A stretch of DNA of 64,000 bases from Phenylobacterium sp. (lineage in GTDB: Bacteria; Pseudomonadota; Alphaproteobacteria; Caulobacterales; Caulobacteraceae): contig NZ_PNLB01000005.1 of assembly GCF_013822795.1 (NCBI RefSeq), positions 1-64,000 of the forward strand, read 5' to 3'. This document shows positions 35,482 through 44,069 of the stretch, in pieces. The position numbers and the translations under genes were made by a program. The notes below the pieces were generated by a model. It saw only the letters and a program-made list of their open reading frames with translations. It was not told the origin of the DNA and searched no databases. The number at the start of each line of letters is the position of its first letter. Position 1 is the first letter of the stretch.

Positions 35482-36225
35482 ATGAACACCGTACTGATCA
35501 CCGGCTGCTCGTCGGGCTATGGGCTCGAGACGGCGCGGCGCTTTCTGAACAAGGGTTGGAACGTCGTCGCCACCATGCGCACGCCGCGCGACGTGGGGCT
35601 GCCGACATCGGCGGCGCTGCGCGTCCTGCCGCTGGACGTGACCGACGAAGCCAGCATCGCGGCTGCGATCGACGCGGCCGGGCCGATCGACGTGCTGGTC
35701 AACAACGCAGGGATCGGGGTGGTCGGCGCCTTCGAGGCCACGCCAATGGCCCACGTCCGACGGGTGTTCGAGACCAACACCTTCGGCGTCATGGCCATGA
35801 CCCAGGCGGTGATCCCGCAGATGCGGGCGCGGCGGGCCGGGACGATCGTCAACGTCACGTCCAGCGTCACTCTGGCGCCGATGCCTTTGGCGGCCGCCTA
35901 TACGGCGAGCAAGCAGGCGATCGAGGGGTTCACCGGGTCGCTGGCCCACGAACTCGCCCATTTCGGCGTTCGCGCCCGGCTGGTCGAGCCCGGCTACGCG
36001 CCGACTACGCGCTTCTCGCAAAACACCTCGGTGAAGGTCGAGGAGCTGATTCCCCCGGCCTACGCCGACTTCGCCGCCCCGATCTTTGAGGCGTTCGCGC
36101 GGCCGGCCATGACCACGCGGGAAGTCGACGTGGCCGAGGCGGTCTGGGCCGCCGTCCACGACGCCGGCGAGGCGTTGCGGTTCCCGGCCGGCGCCGACGC
36201 GGTGGCGCTGTTTCGCGGGGCCTAA
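35482..36225 (+). CDS. Short-chain dehydrogenase/reductase
   Basis: 247 residues. Cofactor motif TGCSSGYGLETARRF (TGxxxGxG), NNAG in VLVNNAGIGVVGAF, Ser in VNVTSSVT, and the catalytic YTASK followed by QAIEGF. It is of the classical SDR type that oxidises or reduces an alcohol/ketone with NAD(P). It is divergent from a cupin-AraC regulator, an arrangement often seen for an aldehyde- or alcohol-responsive SDR. The last codon overlaps the stop of the convergent 2OG oxygenase gene. Confidence 0.92.
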   Translation: MNTVLITGCSSGYGLETARRFLNKGWNVVATMRTPRDVGLPTSAALRVLPLDVTDEASIAAAIDAAGPIDVLVNNAGIGVVGAFEATPMAHVRRVFETNTFGVMAMTQAVIPQMRARRAGTIVNVTSSVTLAPMPLAAAYTASKQAIEGFTGSLAHELAHFGVRARLVEPGYAPTTRFSQNTSVKVEELIPPAYADFAAPIFEAFARPAMTTREVDVAEAVWAAVHDAGEALRFPAGADAVALFRGA

Positions 36226-37307
36226 CTCGCGGCGGCTTCGGCGGGCGGCTCGTTCTCGGCGAGCTGCAGGGTGTGCAGGTTCTTCTGGCGCACGATCTCG
36301 CCGGCCTCGTCGAAGAAGAACGGCAGGAAGGCGTAGCGGCGGCCGCGGGTGACGGGGGTGGCCTCGTGCAGCAGCGAGCAGGAGAACACCACCGCCCCGC
36401 CGGTCGGCGGGCGGTAGGTCTTGGGCCCGAATTCCGGGAACCGCAGGTCGCCGCCCTCGAATTCCTCGGCGTTGAGGTTGATGGAGCAGGCGAATTTGCG
36501 GTGGGCGGTGCCGGTGGTGGTGTTGTCGCGGTGCGGCTTGAAGTAGCCGCCGTTCTCGTCGTCGGCGTCGTAGCAGGCGACGATGTAGCGTTCGATGCGG
36601 GTCGGGTTGAACTGGAAGGCGCGGTTGATCTGGCGCAACAGTCGGGTTTCGATCAGGCCGCGCAGCTCGTCGCGGAACGCGAGGTCCTCAATGGTGGCGT
36701 CGCTTCGACTCTTGAAGTTGTCGAGCACGGCGACGGTCTTGCCGCCGACCTGGCGCATGGTGCCCGAGCGCTTCCCGCCCTGGCGCTCGTAGAACTCGAT
36801 CAGCCGGGCGCACATCTCCGGCTCGAAGACGCGCGGGGCCACCAGGACTGGGGCGTGCAGGGGCACGCCGGCATGGTCGCCTGGCGCCGGCAGCGTGCGC
36901 AGGGTCGCGAACACCTGCTCGGTCTGGTCCATGGTTCCGGAGATCAACACCCGCAGGCTGGGGTCGAGCAGACACCAGTAGGGCGTCTCGACGCCGTCCG
37001 CCGACAGCGCCCCGTAGCCGCGGCTGATCGCGCCGTCGCGATCGAAGAACCACATCATCCCGGGCCGGTCCTGGGCCTGGGCGATGGCGACCGGGTCGCG
37101 CAGTACGCCGAATGCGATCAGGTTGGTCTGGTCGTACAGCGCCTGGTGAGCCTGCATCGCGGCCAGCGCCAATTGGCGGGCGATCGGCTCGCTCGGCAGG
37201 AAGGCCAGCAGGACGTAGCGCCCCCCGAGGCTGGAAAAATTGAAGTTGGGGACGCTGGGCGTCGGGGCCGTGAACCAGGGCGCGGCTTGACCGGTCTGCA
37301 TCATCAT
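36222..37307 (-). CDS. Redoxin-fold / 2OG-Fe(II) oxygenase fusion (prolyl 4-hydroxylase type)
   Basis: About 361 residues. The N-terminal about 150 residues (TGQAAPWFTAPTPSVPNFNFSS, RYVLLAFLPS) resemble an AhpC-like peroxiredoxin fold, but I see no peroxidatic Cys at the usual TPxCT place. The C-terminal half is a prolyl-4-hydroxylase-type oxygenase: YFKPHRDNT (Fe ligands His and Asp), ACSINLN, then LLHEATPVTRGRRYAFLPFFF (third ligand His, and Arg for 2-oxoglutarate). Three adjacent ATGs (37307, 37304, 37301) could start it. It is divergent from a KdpD-like kinase gene. Confidence 0.85.
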   Translation of the reverse strand: MMMQTGQAAPWFTAPTPSVPNFNFSSLGGRYVLLAFLPSEPIARQLALAAMQAHQALYDQTNLIAFGVLRDPVAIAQAQDRPGMMWFFDRDGAISRGYGALSADGVETPYWCLLDPSLRVLISGTMDQTEQVFATLRTLPAPGDHAGVPLHAPVLVAPRVFEPEMCARLIEFYERQGGKRSGTMRQVGGKTVAVLDNFKSRSDATIEDLAFRDELRGLIETRLLRQINRAFQFNPTRIERYIVACYDADDENGGYFKPHRDNTTTGTAHRKFACSINLNAEEFEGGDLRFPEFGPKTYRPPTGGAVVFSCSLLHEATPVTRGRRYAFLPFFFDEAGEIVRQKNLHTLQLAENEPPAEAAAS

Positions 37308-37321
37308 GCCCGGTTGGTCGC

Positions 37322-37340
37322 GTGGACGGATTATGTCCAC
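37322..37340. promoter_or_regulatory. Inverted repeat in 2OG oxygenase / kinase promoter region
   Basis: GTGGAC-N7-GTCCAC, a 19-bp inverted repeat starting 15 nt upstream of the oxygenase start codon. It is a candidate operator of a dimeric regulator, possibly the response regulator encoded at 38996 or another protein. Confidence 0.45.
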
Positions 37341-37355
37341 AAGCATAAGAAGCTT

Positions 37356-37391
37356 ATAAGGCCGGCCGCATGCGCAGGGCATAAGGCCGGC
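37356..37391. repeat. Pair of 11-bp direct repeats ATAAGGCCGGC
   Basis: Identical copies at 37356-37366 and 37381-37391 (25-bp period), next to the GTGGAC/GTCCAC repeat in the 213-nt divergent promoter. OmpR/KdpE-type regulators often bind direct repeats, but the period here is longer than the usual 10-11 bp, so the role is uncertain. Confidence 0.45.
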
Positions 37392-37520
37392 ATAATTGAA
37401 CCGCCGCGCGGGCGCGGCCATGGTCCGGCTGTCGACGGCCTCGCTCGTCTCCCAACTATCGAGCCTGGGGTTCCCACGGACAGGCGGACGCCGTCGACGC
37501 CCGGCTTTGCAAGGATCCGC

Positions 37521-38999
37521 ATGGCGCGGGATTGGACAATCGGCCCGCGGGCGCGTGGCGCGCTGCGCTATCTGGCCGCCCTTGGCATGGTCGCCGTCTC
37601 TACGGTCGTGGCCGAGGTGATCTACCGCGTCTTCCACACCGACCGCCTGTCGATGGTGTTCCTGGCCGGCGTGCTGGTCGCCGCTGTCACCCTGGGGCCG
37701 GGCCCGGCCTACTTCGCCGCCGCGGTCGCGTTCCTCGTCTACGACATCTATTTGGTCGAGCCGCGCTTCGTGTTCACCATGACCTCGGCCGAGGACTTCC
37801 TGGTCCTCTTCGTGTTCCTGGCCGTGGCGGTGTTGACCGGCGGGCTGGCCGGCCGCCTGCGCGAGGCCCAGCGGCGGGCCGAGACCCGGGCGCGGACGTC
37901 CGGGGCGCTGTTCCGGGCAAGCGAAGAGTTTTCCGCCTCGGGCCATGAGGACGCCGTGCGCCAAGCGTTGGCGCACCGCATCGCCGAGACCGGCCGCGAG
38001 GCGGTGGTGTTCGAGGACGGCCGCTGGTGGAGCGCGCCGACCGGGATCGAGCCGCCCGAGCGGCTGGTCCGCGCCGCCCTTGATCCGGCGGCCCAGATCG
38101 CCCCGAGCGAGATCGACCGCTGGCGGCTGCGGCCGCTGCGCGCCGACGGCCAGGAGCTGGGCCTGGCGGCGTGGCGCTCGACCGGGCGGCTGCAAGCCGA
38201 CGACGACGAGCGGCTGGTCGACGTGCTGGTCGACATGGCGGCGGCGGCCATCGCCCGCTCGCGGCTGTCGGGGGCGCGGGCCGAGATGCAGGCCCGCGAG
38301 CGCACCGAGCAACTGCGCCACGCGCTGCTGTCGTCGATCTCGCACGATCTGCGCACGCCGCTCGCGGCGATCCTGGCCTCGGCCAGCAGCCTGCGTGAGT
38401 TCGGCGACCGCTTCGACGCGGCGGTGCGCGACGACCTGACCCTGACCATCCAGGAAGAGGCCGAGCGGCTGAACCTGTTCGTCGGCAACCTGCTCAACAT
38501 GACCAAGCTGGAGTCGGGCGCGCTGAGCATCGAGCCGGTGACCTTCGGCATGGGCGAAGTGGTCGGCCGGGTCGTGCAGCGGCTGGGCAAGCGCGCCGGC
38601 GACCGGGAGCTGGTCGCGCAGGCCGGCGGCGACGAACTGGCGGCGCTGGGCGATCCGATCCTGGCTGAGCAGGCGCTGGCCAACGTGGTCGAGAACGCCG
38701 TCCGCTTCTCGCCGAACGGCGCGCGGATCGAGGTCTGCGCCCGGCGGACCGACAACGGCCAGGTGGTGGTCGAGGTCTGGGACGAAGGCCCCGGGGTGCC
38801 GGACGCCGACCTGGCGATGATCTTCGACAAGTTCTACCGCTCGCCGGCGACGGCGGCTGGTCAGCAAGGCACCGGTCTTGGCCTGTCGATCACCCGCGGC
38901 CTGGTCGAGGCCATGGGCGGAACGGCGAGCGCGCGGCCGCGGCCGGATGGGCGCACGGGTCTGGTGGTGGCGCTGAGTTTTCCGGGAGGACGGCCATGA
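37521..38999 (+). CDS. KdpD-like sensor kinase lacking the N-terminal Kdp/USP part
   Basis: About 492 residues. It starts directly with a DUF4118-type four-helix membrane domain (ALRYLAALGMVAVSTVVAEVIY ... AAAVAFLVYDIYLVEPRF), followed by a GAF-like segment, HisKA (SSISHDLRTPLAAILASASSL) and HATPase (NVVENAVRFSP, DEGPGVP, GTGLGLSITRGL). Full KdpD also has a cytoplasmic N-terminal KdpD/Usp region of about 350 residues, absent here. ATG at 37521 has AAGGAT just upstream. It overlaps the regulator gene by 4 nt. No kdpFABC genes are near, so potassium control cannot be assumed. Confidence 0.87.
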   Translation: MARDWTIGPRARGALRYLAALGMVAVSTVVAEVIYRVFHTDRLSMVFLAGVLVAAVTLGPGPAYFAAAVAFLVYDIYLVEPRFVFTMTSAEDFLVLFVFLAVAVLTGGLAGRLREAQRRAETRARTSGALFRASEEFSASGHEDAVRQALAHRIAETGREAVVFEDGRWWSAPTGIEPPERLVRAALDPAAQIAPSEIDRWRLRPLRADGQELGLAAWRSTGRLQADDDERLVDVLVDMAAAAIARSRLSGARAEMQARERTEQLRHALLSSISHDLRTPLAAILASASSLREFGDRFDAAVRDDLTLTIQEEAERLNLFVGNLLNMTKLESGALSIEPVTFGMGEVVGRVVQRLGKRAGDRELVAQAGGDELAALGDPILAEQALANVVENAVRFSPNGARIEVCARRTDNGQVVVEVWDEGPGVPDADLAMIFDKFYRSPATAAGQQGTGLGLSITRGLVEAMGGTASARPRPDGRTGLVVALSFPGGRP

Positions 39000-39691
39000 G
39001 CCTGGGGCACTTGCTGCTGGTCGACGACGAACAGCAGATCCTGCGGGCGCTGCGCCCGGCGCTGAGCGCGGCAGGCTACGAGGTGGCGACCGCCGAGACC
39101 GGCGGCGAGGCGCTGGCCCATCTGGCCAGCGAGGCCTGCGACGTGGTGATCCTCGACCTTGGACTGCCAGACATGGACGGCAAGGAGGTGATCGGCCGCA
39201 TCCGCGAGTGGTCGGAGGTCCCGATCCTGGTGCTGTCGGCCCGCGACCTGGAGCACGAGAAGATCGCCGCCCTCGACCAGGGGGCCGACGACTTCATCAA
39301 CAAGCCCTTTGGGGTCGGCGAACTGCTGGCGCGGCTCCGCGCGTCGCTGCGCGGGCGCGAGCGTCGGTTCTCGGCCCACGCGGTGTTTCGCAGCGGCGAC
39401 CTGGAAGTCAACTTCGCCACCCGGCGCGTGGCGGTGATGGGCGAGGAGATGCGGCTGACGCCGCGCGAGTACGACCTGCTGAAGACCCTGGCGCGCTATG
39501 GCGGGCGGGTGGTCACCCATCGCCAGCTGATCGCCGCGGTCTGGGGCCCGACGGCCCAGGTCGACGCCCAGTTCGTGCGGGTGCTGGTCGCCCAGCTGCG
39601 CCAGAAGATCGAGGAAGAAGCCTCGACCCCGAAGATCCTGCTGACCGAACCAGGGATCGGCTATCGGCTGACCCCGGAGGACGAGGCCTGA
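38996..39691 (+). CDS. KdpE-like response regulator
   Basis: 231 residues, OmpR family. The receiver has acidic pocket DDEQQ, phosphoacceptor Asp54 in VVILDLGLPDMDG, and the Lys in INKPFGVGELLARL. The C-terminal winged helix has MRLTPREYDLLKTLARYGGRVVTHRQLIAAVWG and QFVRVLVAQLRQKIE. The ATG overlaps the kinase stop (ATGA), so these are a pair. KdpE-type by overall pattern; the targets are unknown because no kdp transporter genes are linked. The divergent oxygenase gene with repeated motifs in its promoter is one candidate target. Confidence 0.9.
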   Translation: MSLGHLLLVDDEQQILRALRPALSAAGYEVATAETGGEALAHLASEACDVVILDLGLPDMDGKEVIGRIREWSEVPILVLSARDLEHEKIAALDQGADDFINKPFGVGELLARLRASLRGRERRFSAHAVFRSGDLEVNFATRRVAVMGEEMRLTPREYDLLKTLARYGGRVVTHRQLIAAVWGPTAQVDAQFVRVLVAQLRQKIEEEASTPKILLTEPGIGYRLTPEDEA

Positions 39692-39698
39692 GCCCCCG

Positions 39699-40532
39699 CT
39701 AGGTTCCGTTCGCGTTGCGGCTTTCGCCGTGGGCGCGAAGAAATCCAGCGACGAGCTCATCGTAGAGCTCCAGCCGCTTGTACGCACGGAAGTCCGAGGT
39801 CGCTTCGCGCCAGGCGCGGGCGAAGGCGGCCAGCCGCGGCGGGTCCCTTGTGAGGTCGTCCAGCGGCGAGAGCCAAACCCTGATCGTGAACAGCGCTCCG
39901 CCGGTGGCCGGCAGCCGCCGCAGGGTCTGGCGCTCGACCCGGACGAACAGTTCAGCCCCGGCGCGGGCCGGGTCGATCTCGGCGATGCCGGCGCGGATCG
40001 GGGCGGAATCCGGGGTGAAGGTGTCGCCTGAGTTCACCACGCTCCAGTTGCGGCGCTCGAGCACCAGGCCCGGCCGCAGTCCGTCGAAGATCCGCATCAC
40101 GCGGGAGAGGAAGCGGTCCGCAAAGCCGTGCACCGGTCCGTGGATGTCGCCGAGCGCGCGGCCGAGCACCTCGTGGGCGGTGAAGAAGGTCGGGGCGCAG
40201 AGCGACAGCGCGCTGACCCGCCACTGGCCGCCGGCCTTTTCCATCAGCACCAGGTCGTCGGGGACGCGCCGCGCGGCGGCCAGCAGCGGCGGCAGGTCCT
40301 GGCCGCCGAGCGGCGACCCAAGCGCCGCGGCGATCAGCTCGGCGGCCTCGGCCTGGCCGGGGCGCGAGCCCTCGGTTTCGCCCCAGACCACGTCGCGATG
40401 GACGGCCGTCAGCGGATCCTTGCGCGCGGCGGGATCGGCCTCGCCGCCCTCCAGCCAGGCGGCCTCGGGGATGGCGCGCAGGCCGATGGTGAAGTCCGCG
40501 GCCTCCTCGTAGGGGGCGTGGCGGATGGTCAT
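39699..40532 (-). CDS. DUF3445 heme-dependent oxidative N-demethylase-like protein
   Basis: 277 residues matching the DUF3445 family: LSLCAPTFFTAHEVLGRALGDIHGPV, the VLERRNWSVVNSGDTFTP segment and RVERQTLRRLPATGGALFTIRVWLSPL. A few characterised members are heme proteins with a PAS-like fold that oxidatively demethylate amines. The activity of this one is not shown by sequence. It overlaps the VanZ-family gene start-to-stop by 4 nt and is convergent with the regulator gene at 38996, 7 nt apart. Confidence 0.85.
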   Translation of the reverse strand: MTIRHAPYEEAADFTIGLRAIPEAAWLEGGEADPAARKDPLTAVHRDVVWGETEGSRPGQAEAAELIAAALGSPLGGQDLPPLLAAARRVPDDLVLMEKAGGQWRVSALSLCAPTFFTAHEVLGRALGDIHGPVHGFADRFLSRVMRIFDGLRPGLVLERRNWSVVNSGDTFTPDSAPIRAGIAEIDPARAGAELFVRVERQTLRRLPATGGALFTIRVWLSPLDDLTRDPPRLAAFARAWREATSDFRAYKRLELYDELVAGFLRAHGESRNANGT

Positions 40533-40900
40533 TGCGGCTTGAAGCGGCGGGCCAGCGCCCAGAGGCCGACGCCGAGCGCGATGCCGACGGTGTCGGCGAA
40601 GAGGTCGATCCAGTCGCCCTGACGACCGAACGGCATCAGCGCCTGGGCGACCTCGATGCCGGCCGCCAATCCCCAGACGCAGGCGATCACCGTCTTGCGT
40701 CGGTGGGTCGACATCAAAAGGCCGATCACCACGAGCAGGCCGAAGGCGATGGCGTGGGCGGCCTTGTCCCAGACCAGGCCAGAGCCCGGGACGTCTTTGG
40801 ACGGCGGCAGCGTCAGGTAGAGGATCACCGTGACCGCCGCGCCGAAGATCGCCAGACGCAGGGGCCGCGGGATGAACGAGAAGAAGGCGCGCATTTCCAT
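40529..40900 (-). CDS. VanZ-like membrane protein
   Basis: 123 residues with about four transmembrane helices: LRLAIFGAAVTVILYLTLPP, AAHAIAFGLLVVIGLLM, TVIACVWGLAAGIEVAQAL and IDLFADTVGIALGVGLWAL. The pattern PGSGLVWDKAAHAIAF ... EVAQALMPFGRQGDWIDLFADTVG is the VanZ-like signature. The function of such short VanZ proteins is unknown. It precedes and overlaps the DUF3445 gene by 4 nt, so the two form an operon; divergent from the HAD gene at 40992. Confidence 0.88.
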   Translation of the reverse strand: MEMRAFFSFIPRPLRLAIFGAAVTVILYLTLPPSKDVPGSGLVWDKAAHAIAFGLLVVIGLLMSTHRRKTVIACVWGLAAGIEVAQALMPFGRQGDWIDLFADTVGIALGVGLWALARRFKPQ

Positions 40901-40991
40901 CTGATAGCCGCGCCCCGCGGCGACGGCGAGCCTTTCAAAAGCCGCCCTGGCCCGCTAGCTTCCGGGAAAATTCAAACACGGGTTTAAATCG

Positions 40992-41651
40992 ATGACGATC
41001 GAAGCGGTGATCTGGGATTTCGGCGGCGTGTTCACGTCCTCGCCGTTCGAGGCGTTCGCGCGGTACGAGGCCGAGCACGGCCTGCCCAAGGACCTGATCC
41101 GTAAGATCAACTCGACCAATCCGGACACCAACGCCTGGGCGCTGTTCGAGCGCAACGAGATCGACACCAAGGGGTTCGACGAGCTGTTCCTGGCGGAATC
41201 GACCGCGCTGGGCCATCCGGTGCCGGGCGCCGACGTGCTGCCCCTGCTGTCGGGACACCTGCGGCCGCAGATGGTCGCGGCGCTGAAGGCCTGCAAGGCG
41301 AAGTTCAAGGTCGGCTGCATCACCAACAACATGGTCACCCACCACAGCCCCGGCGCCGACGAGCCGCAGCGCGCGGCCGGGGCCATGGGCCAGGTGATGC
41401 CGCTGTTCGACCACATCATCGAAAGCTCGAAGGCCGGCGTGCGCAAACCCGACCCGAAAATCTACCTGATGATGTGCGAAGCGCTCGGCGTGAAGCCGGA
41501 GGCTTGCGTCTACCTCGATGACCTGGGCATCAACTGCAAACCGGCCGCGGCCCTGGGCATGCGGGCGATCAAGGTGGTGGACGTGGGTCAGACCCTGGCC
41601 GAGCTGTCCGCCGCTACGGGCCTGACGTTCGAGGAAGAGGAGCTGGCGTGA
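40992..41651 (+). CDS. HAD-IA hydrolase
   Basis: 219 residues. Motif [18 protein letters not shown] with nucleophile Asp, motif II GCITNNM, Lys in [17 protein letters not shown], motif [21 protein letters not shown]. Closest in style to the phosphatase domain of soluble epoxide hydrolase and ACAD10-like HADs. GTG of the next gene overlaps its TGA (GTGA), so it is translated together with phhB. Substrate unknown. Confidence 0.88.
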   Translation: MTIEAVIWDFGGVFTSSPFEAFARYEAEHGLPKDLIRKINSTNPDTNAWALFERNEIDTKGFDELFLAESTALGHPVPGADVLPLLSGHLRPQMVAALKACKAKFKVGCITNNMVTHHSPGADEPQRAAGAMGQVMPLFDHIIESSKAGVRKPDPKIYLMMCEALGVKPEACVYLDDLGINCKPAAALGMRAIKVVDVGQTLAELSAATGLTFEEEELA

Positions 41652-41956
41652 CGCGCCCAACCAAGATCGGCGCCGAAGCGGCGCTGGCCAAGCTGCCGGG
41701 CTGGAGCCGTGCGCCGGGCGATCGCGAGGCGATCGCCCGCACCTACCGGTTCGCCGACTTCAATATCGCGTTCGCGTTCATGACGCGGGTGGCGATCCGC
41801 GCCGAGCAGCTGGACCATCATCCGGAATGGTTCAATGTCTACAACCGCGTCGAGGTGCTGCTGACCACTCATGACGCCGACGGGGTCACCGAGCTCGACC
41901 TGACGATGGCGGGCTTCATGGACGAGGCCGCCAAGGCCGCCGGCGCGAAGGACTAG
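41648..41956 (+). CDS. phhB: Pterin-4a-carbinolamine dehydratase
   Basis: 102 residues. The characteristic [24 protein letters not shown] contains the active-site His pair. The enzyme recycles tetrahydropterin after aromatic amino acid hydroxylation, or doubles as a transcription co-factor (DCoH) in other organisms. The start is GTG at 41648, inside the HAD stop. No phenylalanine hydroxylase gene is in the window. The following SDR gene is 14 nt downstream and probably co-transcribed. Confidence 0.93.
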   Translation: MTRPTKIGAEAALAKLPGWSRAPGDREAIARTYRFADFNIAFAFMTRVAIRAEQLDHHPEWFNVYNRVEVLLTTHDADGVTELDLTMAGFMDEAAKAAGAKD

Positions 41957-41970
41957 CCAGGGAGGAGACG

Positions 41971-42747
41971 ATGTCGGGACGGGTCGAGGGCAAGAAGGCC
42001 TTCATCACCGGGGGCGCTCAGGGGCTGGGCGCAGCCATGGCCCGCATGCTGGCGTCCGAGGGCGCCAAGGTCTCGATCGCCGACATCAACCACGCCGGGG
42101 CCCAGACGCTGGCTGCGGAGATCAACGCCGAGCATGGCGAGGGGATCGCCTTCGCCTTTCCGCTGGACGTGACCCGCGAAGACCAGTGGATCTACGCCCT
42201 GGAGGAGGCCGACGCGGCGATGGGCGGCATCTCGGTGCTGGTCAACAACGCCGGGATCAGCCGCGGCGGCGACATCGAGCAGCTCAGCTTCGAAGATTGG
42301 AAGCTGGTGATGAGCGTCAATGTCGACTCGGTGTTCCTGGGGACCAAGCACGCGCTGAAGTACATGCGCCAGAACCAGCCCGGCTCGATCATCAACATCT
42401 CGTCGATCGCCGGGCTGATCGCCGCCCATAATTCCCCGGTCTACAACGCCTCCAAGGCCGGGGTCTGGCTGCTCAGCAAGGGCATCGCCCTGCACTGCGC
42501 CAAGCAGGGGCTGGATATCCGCTCGAACTCGGTGCACCCGACCTTCATCGACACTCCGATCCTCGACCCGCTGCGCGAGCGGTTCGGCAAGGAGGTCGCC
42601 GAGGGCAAGCTGGCCCGCCAGATCCCGCTCGGCCACATCGGCGAGCCGGACGACGTGGCCAACGCCGTGCTCTACCTGGCCAGCGACGAGAGCAAGTTCA
42701 TGACCGGCGCGGAGCTGAAGCTCGACGGCGGCATCTCGGCGATGTGA
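41971..42747 (+). CDS. Short-chain dehydrogenase/reductase
   Basis: 258 residues, classical SDR. Cofactor motif TGGAQGLGAAMARMLASEGAKV, NNAG in VLVNNAGISRGG, INISSIAG, catalytic YNASK, and a C-terminal GAELKLDGGISAM as in glucose/3-oxoacyl-ACP dehydrogenase-like members. AGGGAGGAG precedes the ATG at good spacing. Last in the HAD-phhB-SDR operon; convergent with the Shedu gene after 12 nt. Substrate unknown. Confidence 0.92.
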   Translation: MSGRVEGKKAFITGGAQGLGAAMARMLASEGAKVSIADINHAGAQTLAAEINAEHGEGIAFAFPLDVTREDQWIYALEEADAAMGGISVLVNNAGISRGGDIEQLSFEDWKLVMSVNVDSVFLGTKHALKYMRQNQPGSIINISSIAGLIAAHNSPVYNASKAGVWLLSKGIALHCAKQGLDIRSNSVHPTFIDTPILDPLRERFGKEVAEGKLARQIPLGHIGEPDDVANAVLYLASDESKFMTGAELKLDGGISAM

Positions 42748-42759
42748 GGGGGCGGGGCG

Positions 42760-43923
42760 CTATTGGCTCCTAGTGATGAAGCGGGCGCGCTCTAGGAGTT
42801 CGTCATAGGTGATGATGTCGATGCTACTGCACTCGCGCCGGAACAGCTCGAAGGTGTCGGCCATCACGGCCGCGTCCCTCGCGTTCCCCTGTCTTGCGAA
42901 TTCCTCCTTGGAACCGATGACGAGGATACTTCTAGCGTTCCGGGTGCGTGCCGTGAGCTTCTTCGTCCCTGCCTTATTGTAGTGCTCGCCCGTCTGCGAG
43001 AATGACAACCATTCCGCCTTCTGCTCGATGACCTGCGACACCGCGCTCATGAACTCCGAACTGAACTCCCATGTCCCAGCGCGTCCGCCCCGCTTCGCCT
43101 TAAACAGCGGCGTACTCGGCTTCTTGATCTCAACGAGCACGGTGTAGTCCGTGAAGCTCATGAGGAAGTCGGTCATGGGCTGGTTCTTGTCGTCAGTCCC
43201 GCCGACGCCAACTCTCATCTCGCGGTCGAACTGCCGCATGATCCGGTAGTCCAGGCCGTAGCCGAACACCCATTGCTGACGTTCAAAGAAGTCTTGCCAG
43301 TCGCCCTCGCTCCAAGCGCTCTGTGCAAGCTGGTGCTCATATTCTTCTAAGCCTTGCTTGCGGCCGAGGAGCACATTGATTTCATCACCCGTCAGAGTGT
43401 TCTGAATATCGCGCAGGAAGTCGTGCCGCTGAGCCTCGGTCATTCCCCTGACGCGCTCGACAATCCCTCGCTCGGATGCGTCGATGATCGCCTTGGGGCC
43501 TGCCGTCGTGGAGATGTCCTGAATTGTAAACCTGTCGCGGTTCGATAGGTCGATGAATTGTATCTGGTTCAGGAAGGATAGAAGCCGATCGAATTCATCG
43601 TCTCGGAACGTGAACTCGTGTTTGTCGTATCCCTCGTACCAATCTCCTGATCGAGACTGGAACGTCTGAAAGGATAGGCGTTTGCGACGCTTGTCGTCCT
43701 GGGTGATGAGAGCGGTAACCTGGGTCTTGCGCTTACTCCCGGTGAGGCGAAGACATAGCGCGCCTTGGACTTCGCCGAGCAGAACGCTGTCGCTGCCCTC
43801 TAGGACCATCCACACATTGCGGATTTCCTCCGGGTTGTGAGCCCCAAAATTGAAGACCTTCGAGATGTAGGTCTTGCCTTCCTGTCGCAGCCTAAAGAAC
43901 TCGTGGTCGCTCTCGTCAGACAT
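42760..43923 (-). CDS. sduA: Shedu-type antiphage nuclease (SduA, DUF4263)
   Basis: 387 residues. The C-terminal half matches the Shedu/DUF4263 PD-(D/E)xK nuclease: WSEGDWQDFFERQQWVFGYGLDY, then PMTDFLMSFTDYTVLVEIKKPS with Asp252, Glu265 and Lys267 as catalytic triad, followed by SEFMSAVSQVIEQKAEW with the usual Gln helix. The N-terminal about 150 residues are a variable, beta-rich regulatory domain. Shedu is a known single-gene defence system that cuts DNA after phage infection. Codon use is visibly less GC-rich than the flanking genes, which suggests acquisition by transfer. The start ATG at 43923 has AGGA 7 nt upstream. Confidence 0.88.
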   Translation of the reverse strand: MSDESDHEFFRLRQEGKTYISKVFNFGAHNPEEIRNVWMVLEGSDSVLLGEVQGALCLRLTGSKRKTQVTALITQDDKRRKRLSFQTFQSRSGDWYEGYDKHEFTFRDDEFDRLLSFLNQIQFIDLSNRDRFTIQDISTTAGPKAIIDASERGIVERVRGMTEAQRHDFLRDIQNTLTGDEINVLLGRKQGLEEYEHQLAQSAWSEGDWQDFFERQQWVFGYGLDYRIMRQFDREMRVGVGGTDDKNQPMTDFLMSFTDYTVLVEIKKPSTPLFKAKRGGRAGTWEFSSEFMSAVSQVIEQKAEWLSFSQTGEHYNKAGTKKLTARTRNARSILVIGSKEEFARQGNARDAAVMADTFELFRRECSSIDIITYDELLERARFITRSQ

Positions 43924-44069
43924 GCCTCGGTCCTAACCCGTAGATGCGCAATCGTAGGACGCGGCGAAATTGTCGGCGACCTGAAATCTATATGCTGCCG
44001 CGAAGTGGGCCCCTCGGGGGCTACCTGAACTGCTTACCCCGTCGGGGGCCACCGCCGCCGCAGAAGGGA

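Noticed and set aside
36273..37520. Plus-strand frame running through the 2OG oxygenase gene into the KdpD-like gene, giving a 908-residue product
   Set aside because: The first 416 codons are antisense to the oxygenase gene; the kinase homology and a ribosome site begin at 37521.
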